The notes under the pieces are model-generated. The model searched no databases. It was not told the origin of the DNA and saw nothing but the letters and a program-made list of their open reading frames with translations. Both the position numbers and the translations under genes were made by a program. 64,000 bases of DNA from Lentinula raphanica (lineage: Eukaryota; Basidiomycota; Agaricomycetes; Agaricales; Omphalotaceae): assembly GCA_027919835.1 (NCBI GenBank), contig JANVFP010000010.1, positions 1,240,001-1,304,000 of the forward strand, in the 5' to 3' direction. Below are positions 22,040-34,062 of the stretch, piece after piece (the stretch's first letter is position 1; each line of letters opens with the position of its first letter).

Positions 22040-22099
22040 AAGTTCATGATAGCCAAGTTCATGATAGCCAAGTTCATGATAGCCAAGTTCATGATAGCC
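22040..22099 (+). repeat. 15-bp tandem repeat, four copies
   Basis: Four perfect or near-perfect copies of AAGTTCATGATAGCC in head-to-tail order. Upstream of the tandem 7TM genes; no function is evident. Confidence 0.9.
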
Positions 22100-23345
22100 C
22101 ATGCATGCAGCAATCTGCAAGTTGCGTACGCCAGATCGTCTGCTTATGAGTCGGAAAGATTGCGGGAAGGTGAGCTGTGTTTCTGAATTCTGCTCGTGGT
22201 CGTGGTCGAATGATGAGTTGAGTTGGGCGGTCCGCCCGGAGCTGAGGCCGCCAACTACGAGCGCCTCTCAGTTACCGCGGGGTAAATTCCGAAGAACTTC
22301 AGCTTGAAGTGTGTTCATCACATTCTCTCAACTCTGTCGTTCCTATCTCTAGCCCTTGTGCGTCTCTCCGCGGAATGCTATAGGATCAAAGACGTTGAGC
22401 GCATAACTTACTCGTACAAATGAAGACAAAACCTTCGAACGGCTACAGAGCTTCACTTTCGCCAACTCCTCGCATAGCCTCCGAAACAGTGCGAGTGAGA
22501 CTCAAGACAGAATGCTCGGTACAGGAAGTCTAGTTACTCCCTCTCCTCTTTGAAAACTTGACACGCTATGCAGACCTGCTCAGTCGAAGCTCGCATGTTC
22601 TCTCTCCATCTGCCATGAAGACACGCTCTCCGTGACGAGTACAGTTATCCTCGGGGCGAATGTACATCTCTACCATGGCACTCTTCTTGTCAAATAGTAT
22701 CTCCTTCTCCGAGTTTAGCTTATATTCAGCCTCTCGATACCATTCATCTAGAAACAGGCAAACACAATTGTGGGCCTGGTTCTTGTCATTATACTCATAC
22801 TTCAGGAAGCACTCAAGACGTGTCCGAGCACGACACGACGCGACCGCCGAGTTGGTTTTCTTCCGTGACGGTAGGGATGTCAGCAGCGATGTCTGAGCGC
22901 GTCAAGCATACATCTTCAGGCTTATCCATTCTCCTCCACAAAGCCAATGAATGGTGAGTAGATAGGCCCAGTGAGGCGACCTCTGGCATCGCTCAGGCTT
23001 TAATCAACGTTATCATCGATTCCCTCAAAACTCTTCGGCCAAGCTCTTGTTGAACCTTCTTCGAGCCTTAAGACCTCCTACTACCGTTGGGATATGGAAT
23101 TCTCTGAAAGTCAGAGCAAGGTCAGTATGCTATCTCACCCTACTCTGCATGGCTACGAAACTGAGGAAAATTCCAAGCTCACTACTTCGATTACATAGAC
23201 TATGATTTCCTTGTGCCATGAGCTTCTACCGTTGTCGTATACGGCCGCGCTTTTAAAGGCCACCCTCAGCGCGCAATCATGGATAGAGGCACCCATCACT
23301 TAATTCCAAAACTTCACGTTTTTTGCTCTACTCTTTCTCCAAAGA
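22100..23345. other. Intergenic, nothing recognised
   Basis: About 1.2 kb without a conserved coding block. It contains the likely promoter of the downstream DUF6534 gene, but no specific element could be identified. Confidence 0.4.
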
Positions 23346-25750
23346 ATGACTGAAACCGAAGAACCGCACATTGCTGTAGACAATACGTTGGTATCTGCTG
23401 TCCTATGACATGGCTCTGAACTGACTACAGTCCTTCTAGGATGGGCGCGGCTTTTATTGGTGTTATATGCGCCGCTAGGAAAGTGCTCTCGGCATATACT
23501 GGCGTATATCCAGGACTCACTTGTACTGTGTTTTCAGCTTGTACGGAGGTAAATGTCGTTTGTATATATCCTCTCGATAGTTTCATGACTGACTCTATTG
23601 TTTCGTCAGTCTCTTGCGTCCAAACCTGGTTCTATTTCAGTCGTTATCCCGGGGTCAGACTTGTCATCTTCCTGGATTCAACCAATTCTCATTTTAACTC
23701 CGTATGCAGGATTTGTGGTATATCCGGTGTTTGGTGAGCTTAGAGACAACACAAGGACGACCGAGGATGAATTCTAAAGTATGTTTGTTCCACAGGTAGC
23801 GACCGTTTGGCTTTTCGACAGCATACACCAAGCCTTGATATCACACACAGGCAAGTCCGAACTCGACCTTCTACTACTCGAATTTGCCTTTTTTAAAATA
23901 TGCTTTCAGTATATTTCTACGTGGTCTCAAATTTCAACAATGTCGAAGAGCAAACGAATTTGGTCTGGTGAGTGGATTCTGAGTGTTGCTCATAACGAAT
24001 GTAACTCATCCAAATTCTCAGGAGTATACTGGTGAGCAGACTTTCACTGGAAGGCGGACTAAGCGTTTCACACTACCGCAGCTTGAGGTTTTGTTCAACG
24101 CAAGTTAACCATTTACTATACTGGTTGCCCTCAATCATACTCACATCCGCATCTAGGGTCTGATTGGATTCCTTGTACAAAGGTATGATTTTCGATACGT
24201 GGATTATGCATGTGGCCGATATTTTCCAACCAGTTTCTTGACCTTGCGTGTGTGGAAAAGTGCGACCAATTACTACCGCATCCTCGCTCCGTATTATGCT
24301 CAAATGTTTCGTACCAGTGAGCAACCAGAACAAGCCCCTCACTCTGCTCATCGTAAGTAGTCAATACCATCTCGAGCCTTCCGTTCGACACTAACGGTAC
24401 ATTTAAATCGTAGGTTCTGTTCGTGCTAGGAGAGTTCGGTGAGTGATTGACCAATCGGACGCCATACCTTGTTTCGGTTTTAGCTCAATATCAGCTAGCA
24501 TGCTCTGTTGGTGAGTCTTGCACACTCTATGTAGTTATCCATAGCTCACGCCAGTCATCACTATCCCCGTCAGCCTTCACTATCTCTTCGTGAGTGGTAA
24601 ACCCCGGTACAATGAACGGCCCCGAAAGTTAATATTTCCCGGCAGTCTAAAACTCGTAACCTGGGAGGATTTGACGCAGCTCAAGGTGCTAATCGTACAA
24701 TGCCTACCCATTCATTCTTGATGGTTGATCTCTCCATGCATCGTAGAGCCTTTCAATGACAGTCAACGTCCTCGGTGCTGTCGCCGACGTGCTGATTGCA
24801 GCAGGTCTATTTTACTTTCTGCATCGTTCTAGGACAGGGTTCAAAAAGTGAGTTGCAGTCAGTCCCGCTGACACGCGTCGGCATCTGTGGTATTCCGTGC
24901 TGCATGCGTGTGTTCTGCTTGCCATCACTGCTGATACGACGATCATGCTGTTCTTGTCTAACAGGTCGGACACGATGATAAGCAAATTGGTGTGTATTGC
25001 GGAATTGTATTGGGTTCTTTGCCTCATTGGGAAGCGTGGTAGATCATGTTCACTGTCAGCACCGGTCTGCTGACCAGTATCTGTGCAGTGGCATCGTTGC
25101 TGTCTGTAAGTCCATTCTCTGCATCGTTCCCGCTGCTTTCGGACCCGCTGTTTGGAAAATCTGCGTGCTGATTTTGAATGCCCTGTGATAGATCTTGATT
25201 TGGGGGAAGACCTTGATCTACGTTGCCTTCTACTTCAGTCTGGGAAGATGTTCGTACCCGCTGCGTCTTCATATCTGCGAAATATCTGACAAGCTCTCGC
25301 AAAAAGTGTATTCAAACTCCTTACTAGCAACGCTCAATGCCCGTAAAAGTATCAGGTAAATTCCACCAACGTGCTTACTCGCTGGCCCCGACTGATTTAC
25401 CGAAAGAGGATTGGACGACGATGACGGCGCCAATGTCTCCTTCTCATTACAAACATTCTCCAACAAATTTCGTCCTGCGAGGAGGAACATGACGATGGCG
25501 CCCAATGTACTCGTCGGACTATCTTTCATTCGAGATTCAGTCTTTGACATTAACCTGTGTGTTTTTCTAGCAAACGAACATTTCCATCAAAATTGACACC
25601 ACTCAAGAACTGGTGCGAGACAAGGCGACGAAGGGAAAAGATCTCGAAGTATGTGGCTATCGATGGCTTCTCGGATCTTCTGATGTATCTACTGACTAGT
25701 CTGATATCACTGACGTTGTGAAATCGGAGGATACTTGTGAGGCGATATGA
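23346..25750 (+). pseudogene. DUF6534 multi-pass membrane protein gene, probably inactive
   Basis: Family blocks appear in order over several exons: MTETEEPHIAVDNT, LGAAFIGVICAA-like, VSCVQTWFYFSRYP, VATVWLFDSIHQALISHT, YFYVVSNFNNVEEQTNLVW, RVWKSATNYYRILAP-like, VLFVLGEFG, MTVNVLGAVADVLIAAG, FYFLHRSRTGFKK, SDTMISKLV, FTVSTGLLTSICAVASLL, YSNSLLATLNAR, NISIKIDTTQELV and a C-terminal SDITDVVKSED before TGA at 25748. After FSRYP the expected KDDRGWILK segment carries a two-base frameshift and TGA where Trp is expected (about 23773). The intron after ALISHT uses a GC donor (GCAAGT at 23851). DUF6534 proteins are integral membrane proteins of unknown function. Exon limits are approximate. Confidence 0.6.
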
Positions 25751-26972
25751 ATGTTATTCGGAGGTTCGAACGTCCCTCGAAAGCGTTCTCCCCTGAGGTC
25801 GTGGTGGGGTAGGCACGTAGCAAAAGTAGACATCTCTCGTCACTCTTGCTCATTAACTATGTCCTCGTTCGTGTAGGGTTTGAGATAATTGATCTAGGTA
25901 CCTACCCGGTGGTCAGGCCAAGTTGTACTACATCCACGTCCAGGCAAGAGTATTAAGATCGAAGCTTACGATACGCGCTACGCAAACTCTCCTCGGGACC
26001 CCGCGCGATGTCAGCTCCGAACTGGAACTTTTTGAACGTCTGCGCTATCGCTGCTCGTTGTCACTGCCAGCAGAGAGAAAGAATGATCCACCCCTATCTA
26101 CCCGTTAAGTAGTTTAAGCGCCACGTCAACGGGCGCTTTCTCGGTCCCACGGATCAACGGCCTTGACCTTCCGAAGATGCTTGCGTAAGCGGCCTCGAGG
26201 TTGGCCTCGTGTATTTCTGCAAATCATTTCCACGCATTTTCCTTCTTTGACCTGAGTTCGCCGTTGGACTCGCGAAAGAATCCAGGAAGACTTCGTTCGC
26301 TCGACATATCCTACGATGACCACGCTGGCCCGCCCTAGGTCTCTTCTCAGTGAACACTGTACTATGCGTTGACGTCGTTCAACGTCGTCTTTCCTTTCGG
26401 CTGCCCAAGTATACTTTATACGTAACTGAACTTCAAAAGCGGCGAGTGATGAAACGTCTGTTTATACCAATTGCCTCTCTCTGTTCCGCTGAACTAGAAG
26501 TCTCTCCTGGCTCAGCCGGGGTCCCAACCGATGGAAACTAACGGTTGTCTCTTCGTTTTTTTTCAAACCCTCTAACTACGCGACTAGTCTCTAATTTGGA
26601 TTTCGATATTCTGCTTGACGATTATTACGCGCCTTGAGCGGCAATCGAGAAGGTTCAAAGCTTCCATCTGCGAAAGTGTCATCATCAAGATTCATTAACG
26701 TTTTTTCGATTGGCTTGGTTTGGAGTTTGACTGTTTGGAAAGAACTCCGACCTCGGATTAATCACTAGTCGCTATGCTTGCTTTAATATACGCCTTTTTT
26801 CTTTCTCACTCTTCCCAATCTAAATCCTCTTCGTTCCTTCCCGCTCTGTAGCTCAAAGACCCTCGCGTATAAAGCCAGGGTTCTCTCAACTCACTGCGTC
26901 GATCCCAAGTTCGACGTCTCTTCATCACATTCCCTTTGCTCTTTCTCTCGTTTAAATCCTCACCCTGACAAC
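25751..26972. other. Intergenic, upstream of P450
   Basis: About 1.2 kb with no recognised gene. The stretch just before the P450 ATG is pyrimidine-rich (repeated CTTTC and CTC tracts at about 26800-26960), typical of fungal core promoters and 5' UTRs. Confidence 0.4.
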
Positions 26973-29300
26973 ATGGGCTTGAGCCTTTTCGTTATAGTTG
27001 ACTTGTGCTTCGTCGTTGCAAGTCTCGCCATTCTGCGACGCATCTTCAATAGTTCGAAGCCTCCGCCTTTGTCGCTCCCTCCTGGTCCCAAGGGCTTGCC
27101 ACTGGTTGGCAACATTCTCGATATGCCTACTGAAAAAGAGTGGGAGACATTCGCTCAATGGGGCGACGCTTTTGGTCAGCCTCAATCGTCGATCTATATG
27201 TTCTGTTGGGGTGATTGATTTTTTTTTCCTCTTAGGAGATATTTGTTCAGTGACGGGTGAACCTGTTTTGCTTCATCTCATCTGAGAATCTTGAATTAAA
27301 CGATTCATAGTCCTCGGACAACCTTTGATCATTTTGAACTCTACAAAAGTCGCTGTCGATTTACTGGACAAACGCTCTTCGATCTACTCCGATAGGCCTG
27401 TTTTACAGATGGGCGGCGAGCTCTGTGGTTGGAAGAACACGCTTGTACTCCTCCCCTATGGCGATCGATTCAAGAGGTTCCGGAAATTATTTCACAATCT
27501 TATTGGATCGCAAGCAATAATGCGACAGTATTTCCCTGCACAAGAACTCGAGTCGAAGAAGTTTTTGAGGAAGGTACTTGCGGAACCGGATGACCTGCAG
27601 GCACATGTCAGAAGGTAAGACTTGAGTCGATCTTAGGCTGGGATTGTTATTCGTTCCCGAAAACAGTTGGGTGCTTATTTCATAACTGTTACATAGGTTA
27701 GCCGGTTCCGTGGTCCTTCGTATCTCGCATGGATATGAAGTGCAAGAACATAAAGACGATCCCTTTGTTACGCTAGCCAATGCGGCTACTGAGCAATTCT
27801 CCCTTGCGACGTCTACTGGTCAATTCTTGGTTGACTGCATCCCTGCTCGTAAGCACGAACTACCCTCCCTCTGTCAAGTTCGGTTCTCCTTTACTGATAC
27901 TCTTTCCTTGTAGTCAAACATGTACCGGACTGGATGCCTGGGGCAGACTTCAAGCGACAAGCCAAACAATGGGCAGCCACTCTCGTCGAAATGGTCGAAC
28001 AACCCCATAATTTCGTCAAGCAGCAAATTGTACGGCTTCGAATCATCTCTTTGTTGGTTTCATTTATCTAGAAGTCACTTGCTTTGTAGAATGCTGGAAC
28101 GGCAAAAATCTCTTTCACTGCGTCAATGCTCGAAAGCAAGTCACTCACCGAAGAGGAAGAATTCGATCTTAAATGGTCTGCAGCTTCACTGTATAGTGGT
28201 GTGTAAATGTTTCCTGTTTGATATGAATCTGTATTCACGATCTCTCTCAACAAAGGTGCGGCAGACACCACGGTTCGCTCTTTGCAACCTTTCGTTCACG
28301 AGAAAGCCTCTGACAATTGCACCTAGGTCAGCGCTATCTACGCCTTCTTTCTTGCAATGACACTGTGAGTAGATGTTCGACTTATCAAGTTCAGCTTAAC
28401 TGAACCGCTCTTTACAGATATCCCGAAGTCGCCCGTAAAGCTCAAGCTGAGATCGACGCTGTAGTGGGCAATGATAGGCTCCCCACATTTGCGGATCGCC
28501 AGCATTTGCCATATGTAGATGCACTCGTCAAAGAGGTTTTCAGATGGAACGTTGTTACCCCCTTGGGTATGTTGTTGAGCTTATAGTCCAAGACTCACGC
28601 GATACTAACGTGAATGGGAAGCTGTCCCTCATCGTGCGGCCCAAAATGATGTCTATGACGGTCATCTCATTCCGAAAGGGTCTTTGCTCATTCCAAATCT
28701 CTGGTAAGCCTTCACTGAGTCGTTCCACGTCTGAATGACCTTAATTGGTTCTAGGAAACTCATGCATGATCCACGCGTATACCACAACCCGTTTGAATTC
28801 AAGCCCGAGCGATATCTTGCCGATGCTCTTGCAGCAGAGGGTTTGGGCAGACAGGTAGAACCCCATCCTCGAGAATCTTGCTTCGGTTTTGGGAGGCGGT
28901 GAGTATAGATGAGCCTTCTGGGTGTTTGAGCATGCCTGACTAGAGTACTTCTCTTGATTCATATTCTAGCATTTGTCCGGGTACGCGCTTTGGCTCTATT
29001 TTCCTCTACTTCACTAACGTTGCATTCCTATGATAGGCATGCACTTTGCAGACACCACTGTGTTCGCTTCATGTGTAACATCCCTCGCTGTGCTCGACAT
29101 CAGCAAGTGTGTTGAGAGGGGTGTCGTCGTTGAACCAGTGAATGATCGAACAAGTGGGACAATCAGGCATGATCTCTCAGAATTTCTACTTCGTCTTTAC
29201 TCACTCCGCTTCTAGCCATCCAAAGCCGTTCAAATGTAACATCAAGCCTCGCTCACCAAAAGCAGTTTCCCTTATCCAATCCTCTGATGAATATTTCTAA
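26973..29300 (+). CDS. Cytochrome P450 monooxygenase, 519 aa
   Basis: Heme-thiolate oxygenase, probably ER-anchored. Fourteen exons join in frame to 519 residues, a normal P450 length. The N-terminal membrane anchor (about 5-22) is followed by the proline hinge [12 protein letters not shown]. The I-helix oxygen-binding segment reads SGAADTT instead of the usual AGxDTT; the K-helix ExxR is KEVFRW; the heme loop is FGFGRRICPG with the ligand Cys. It resembles the group often annotated as O-methylsterigmatocystin oxidoreductase-like. Unusual gene structure: exon 7 is 17 nt (28256-28272), exon 12 is 11 nt (28970-28980), and the last intron begins with GC (29167) rather than GT; splicing it restores a normal C-terminus [14 protein letters not shown]. 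No biosynthetic cluster partners are adjacent, so the substrate is unknown. Confidence 0.93.
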
Positions 29301-29678
29301 ATCAACGAACACCATACATTGACTTTACTGGTATATTTGACATTTAAATCATTTTTATGCAGACGTAGAGACGCTGCGCTTCGTTGCTTTCCGATTTGGC
29401 AGGTCTGAAAACTTACAAATGTTTTGTTTCCTTTCTGGCTGCAGTGGTTTTTCTTGCTCTCTGTAACTTTCTTGTAGTTGCCTGTAGACTCCTTGTCCGA
29501 CATATGATACACTTGTATGAGTAGTTTGGTTTTCCAGACCAAAGGGAATATCTCAGATCTGGGAATATTATTACATGTGTGGCTGTGACAGGCGCTTCTA
29601 GTTTTAGCCAACTTATTCAAGCGCCTATGCCACCACCATCCAGAGCTTCCACAGTAGCGAAAACAGGGCTCCACTTAA
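29301..29678. other. P450 3' flank up to KDZ element
   Basis: About 380 bp of AT-rich non-coding sequence between the P450 stop and the left terminal repeat of the KDZ element. Nothing else was recognised. Confidence 0.4.
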
Positions 29679-29679
29679 T

Positions 29680-29714
29680 AAAGTAGAGGTAGAGGTAGAG
29701 GTAGAGGTAGAGGT
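29680..29714 (+). repeat. KDZ left terminal inverted repeat
   Basis: AAAGTAGAGG followed by four further GTAGAGG-type hexamer units. It is complementary to the right end. Confidence 0.75.
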
Positions 29715-30053
29715 TATGTCAGACCTCTTTATAAAAGTAGAGCTTTCCCTTGTTTCTGAAGGTAGAGCTCAAAAGCAGAAGTAGAGCTAGCAATCTCTAC
29801 TTTGCAGGTGCTCTGCCGGCCTCTCACCGGCCTTTCGGCTTGATCAGAGGCACGGTTCACGTCACATGATCATGTCCACTGTGACGCGTTTGTGAGTAGT
29901 ACGCGTTGCCAGTTCCTCTGTAGCCTGATCAGTGATACAATGAAGTCTGAGCACAGTGTAATCTCCTCAAAAAGGCTAAACGCTGTGGCCAAGGGCCACA
30001 TTCTGAAGTATTTAAGCATCCGGTCATATTGTTTTTCAGTTATCTCATTTCTC

Positions 30054-32258
30054 ATGCCAGCCCCTTCGAAACGCCAATCTGTTCGTCGAGCCTTTCGACG
30101 AAAGCCTTCCAATATCAAGCCCCTGTTCCAACAATGCAACCGATACAATTGCCCGAATCCTGTCAAAGTGTATCTCTGCACTGGCTCTAACTATGCCCAC
30201 CATCGAGGGCACTGGTATGAATCTGTATGTCTCAATTCTACCTTGCTCAAATTTCTTCTTAATTATTTTTGACAGTGCGCGAATGAAGCACAGCTTTGGG
30301 ATACACATTTCGTGACCTGGCGCACTGATATACCGCCATATCAAGTGGACGAGCTCATCCGGCATGAGGTCCGTGGAGTGTTACCGGTGTTCAGTCCCAC
30401 TCGAAAATCAAAAATGTCAATGCAGTCTTTGATTGAACAGTGTACCGAGATGCAACCATTCACTGCTTTTCCACCATCGCCGACTCGCATGCTTGACCGT
30501 CCAAACCAAGGACACTCTCCTGCCAAACGAGCTAGAGCTGAACTCGATACCCTTTTTGATTTCAGTGAACCCATGGAGATTACAATTCCAGACCGAGTTT
30601 TCTCTGAGGAGGAGGCACTACAGTTTGCTCAGCGTTTGGATCTAGCAGAAGAAGAACAAGAAATGGAAGCAAACGTAGTATTGCAGATCGAGGTCTTACA
30701 CGATGAGTTGATTCGACAACTAAAAGGTGTGATTGTTCGATTGAGACTCACGTTTCAATATTCAATGACTGCTCTATGAACAGAACGACCAATAGTGCCT
30801 ACACCTGCTTCCCCTCCCTTGCCTACTCTTGATCTCACTTGCGCTCCTGACGCTACCTCTACCTCTGCTGGTTCTTTGCCTGGCTCACAAGATACCATTC
30901 CCAGAGAGGCTCACCCCCTTGTTGACGCTGATTTGGGTGCTCTAGAGGCTGAACCTGACCTTTCATTGGCTGAGCAATTCTCCTGGAAGATTGGGCAAAC
31001 CGAACAACGTTTTGTTAAGGGCACCCTCCGAAAATCCTGTGTTGGTCGTGGCTGCTTTGGAAAGACAGGTTTGAAGAGTAACGACAACTGCAGTTTCAAG
31101 CTCTGCAAGGGTTGCTGCGCTATGTATCAGCATGAATTCTCAACGGCATGCAAAGAAGCAGGGCACAAACCGTTCACAAAAGCAGGTCCAACTCCCTCAT
31201 CATCTACAGGCAGCACGCCCATGTATACTCACACTCGTCCGCTGCAACAGCTTCACTATGAGCGCCGAGATCAGGCTCGTATTGACCATCACGAGCGTGC
31301 GCGCATCCTACAAAATCAGGAGAGCTATGCCAACGATGTTCGAAAGAATGTCCGTATCAAGTTCTGGGATGAAAATGGCGTTATGGATATGCTCACTGTG
31401 GAGAACCCAACGTACCCTTTTTTCTGCATCGATGGCTGCTCTCCCGCAATCCGCGAAGCGTTAGGAGCTGCCGGCGGAAGACTAGTGAGGATCTTTGATC
31501 CAAATGTGAAGACTTGGGTGTTGGAAGAGAGCAGTAATAAGCGGTTTGTTCATGACGGAGAAATTATTCTTGTGCGAGCTCCGAGTTGTGGTATAGCTGA
31601 AGGTATGAAGGAAGCAGAAACCGAGGAACTCAATCGAAGGAATCCACGTAAACGAAAATTTGACGATGATGGTGACACACCGATCCTGTCTTGGCCATCA
31701 ACTCCATCTCATATTCGACACACTGGCACAACTTTAGTTGCGAGTTCATCTCATCAACACACTCCTACTGCTACTCCTACGCTTCCGTCCATTCGAGAGC
31801 TCTCCAACTCCCCTGATCTTCCATCTCGCATTACTCCTGATTCACGCCCATCCACTCCAACCCCTGCACCAAAGAAAGCAAAACTGATTAAGCCCGAAGA
31901 AAGGACTGAAGTCATTGATCTGACTTTACCAAATTCACGTCATGGTGCTTGGCCATGGAAGCTTTATCAGGGAATGCATGATGGGTTCATGCGCTTGGAG
32001 AGGAAGGGTACAAAGCACAGCGACGTTTTTCCAACTACGACCAATAAAACAAAGTCTTTGGCTCGGGCTGCCTGGGCTGCAGGAACGTCAGAACTCAAAG
32101 CAAGATTTCGGAATGATCCAAACAGTACCTGGAAAGCATACGTGCAAGCTGTGAAGGAGCTCCATGGAGGATCAGTACCTTCATACAATGATACCAAAAA
32201 AACAAAAACTGGCCTATCGAACGTCAAGGAAGAACAAGAAGTTATTGAATTAGATTAG
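30054..32258 (+). CDS. KDZ accessory protein, 698 aa, cysteine-cluster
   Basis: Three exons (30054-30224, 30276-30726, 30784-32258) join in frame to 698 residues. The N-terminus is short and basic (KRQSVRRAFRRK) with a C/H-containing segment (QQCNRYNCPNP, CTGSNYAHHRGHW). An acidic linker follows, then a cysteine cluster KSCVGRGCFGKTG, CSFKLCKGCC and CKEAGHK at about residues 275-330 that looks like a zinc-binding module. The C-terminal half is Ser/Thr/Pro-rich with basic patches (RNPRKRKFDDDG, KKAKLIKPEE). It is located inside the KDZ element, convergent with the transposase, so a role in transposon DNA binding or regulation is likely but unproven. Confidence 0.75.
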
Positions 32259-32589
32259 CTGATGTATCAATATCTACGTACCATGTTAGAGTATCGAACT
32301 TGTATTGGAATGTATTCCTTTGGACTGGCAATGCACATAATGTAGACTATGCTGCTCTGTGTTTCCATGTTGGTATCCCAGGGCACTGGGTTCTTCTAAG
32401 CGCGAGGTATGTGTGTCGGTGACTGTGTTTGAGATAGAGATGGTCAACGATAACGTTAAGATAAATATGTTACTACGTAGGGAGAGGAACAAGAGTGTCT
32501 CGCAAAGGAAGCTATCTGAAGCAGAAGAACGCGAATGGCTTGCCAAGAAACCGCGACATAATAGCGAAGAGGTGATGGATCTAACTCAA

Positions 32590-33330
32590 CCATGTGGCGC
32601 ATTTGCTCGTCTTTCCCTCCATCACCAAAGCCATCACCCTCACCACAATCCGGTCCGCCTGCTCACTCAGATGGAGTTCATCGTACCGTACCTGCACAAG
32701 AAAGAGCCATCAGCCCCGGTTAACTTTCTCCACGGAAACATACCAGAGGTAGCTATCCCGATCTGTCCCATTCACCAACGTACAAGCACCACTATCCGGT
32801 TTGTTCACCTGGAACATGCACGAGTTGATGCATCCTGTGACGTTGAGCGGTGCGGTACCGTTCAGACAACAATAAAGTTCCTCACCCCGCTGTCCTACAG
32901 GACCTTGACCCAGTTGCCCACGTCCACCAAAGACGCGGCATCGTCCCCAGTAAGGAGTGCACTCTCTCCCAGATCGTTTACACCAATCCAGAACGTGTAG
33001 ATCATTTCCTCAGCACTCAACTTCAACGATCCGTTACTCGTTTCCTGGAAGTACATCGGCAACTGGCTCTCGAACACCGAGGGGAAAGGTTGGTTCGTCA
33101 GATTGCTCGAACAGGTTGCGCCCGATTTGGCCAATGGAAAGAGCAATATGTTCGTGTATCCCGATGCGTATCCCAATGCGTATCCCAATGCGTATCCCGA
33201 TGCGTATACCTATTGTTTGATATGGTTTCTCAAGCAGACAAAACGCAACCAGGGGATCAAAACCTACAGGTCAGGCAGTCCCTCCGTCGCCGACACTCAC
33301 GATGTCAGTGGATATGGCTACAGTAAGACT
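32590..33330 (-). pseudogene. CE16 acetylesterase copy captured inside KDZ, decayed
   Basis: Minus-strand blocks match carbohydrate esterase family 16 (GDSL/SGNH acetylesterases acting on hemicellulose oligosaccharides): VGDGGTA before an in-frame TGA where Trp is expected (33271-33273), then VYASGYA, LFPLAKSGATCSSN, FPSVFESQLPMYFQE, YTFWIGVNDLGESALLTGD and NWVKVL. Next come TAG in place of Tyr (32895-32897), DSGVRNFIV, ACTLVNGTDRDSYLW, an unspliced intron (GTATGT...GTGCAG) and YDELHLSEQADRIVV. The conserved Asp and His near the C-terminus are present, but nonsense changes disable the gene and the N-terminal catalytic Ser block (GDSY) was not found. Retained introns show that DNA, not cDNA, was copied. 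It lies between the two KDZ genes. Confidence 0.75.
33156..33209 (+). repeat. 12-bp minisatellite within the CE16 copy
   Basis: Four copies of GTATCCCRATGC plus a partial fifth. On the minus strand they read as a repeated Gly-Tyr-Ala-Ser/Leu unit. CE16 proteins have a single such unit at this place, so the repeat probably expanded after capture. Confidence 0.8.
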
Positions 33331-34062
33331 GCAAATTGGGCCGCCAATTGTTTATAAAAGGCAAATTTGATTGGTTCCTTGTAGACCCAGAAGGCGTTGA
33401 TCCCATTGGCTCGTAAAAATTGGAGGGGTTGACTCGTCGTTGCTTGGTTTGTGCATTCTGTGGATTCCTTGTCATCACCATCGAGGGATTCAAAGTCTCG
33501 TGTTGACTTTTCAATAGGTGTGCTCGAGGCAACGGGGTTCGCTCCATCAGTCATGTTATGTAGTGGTGCTGAAAAACTAATGAGTAAGCATGTCTCAGTG
33601 CTCTGAGATCGGACACACCTGGTATGTACTGTACAACAATGCAAAGGCTTTGCCCGCTCTACTGGCAAGACAGGATATCCATTGCCAGCCAGCAGAGCCT
33701 TGCCTAAGGAGGGGCTGGGCATCTGCTGGCTGCGATGCATCATCCATCCTTCCTCATAACCCATACCATCAAACAATTCTTTTATAGTCTATGACTGGCC
33801 GACACCCGTGCGCAAAAACCATCGTGTATGTAAGGTGGAACTGGTGGTGGCATGAGAAAGAGAACAAAATCTTGGTAAGGCTTCGGGACTCGGCATACCC
33901 GCAGAAACTATCATGCAAAAAGAAAGAAGATCCCACGTTTACCCATCTGAACTCGAGAATATTTGAATTTTCAAACATGAGCGAAGCACAGATATATATG
34001 TAGTTCTGAGCGGTAACCATACAGAGAATTTATCAACATAGATGATATGTATAGAGCAAGAT

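Noticed and set aside
26350..26541. ORF of 63 aa upstream of the P450
   Set aside because: No conserved residues, no splice-supported extension; most likely chance.
29679..29860. GTAGAG hexamer tract considered as simple microsatellite only
   Set aside because: The complementary CTCTAC tract at 36438-36467 and the two KDZ genes between them show these are transposon ends.
32359..33000. Plus-strand ORF of 213 aa
   Set aside because: Its right two-thirds are antisense to the CE16 esterase copy; the remainder has no recognisable domain.
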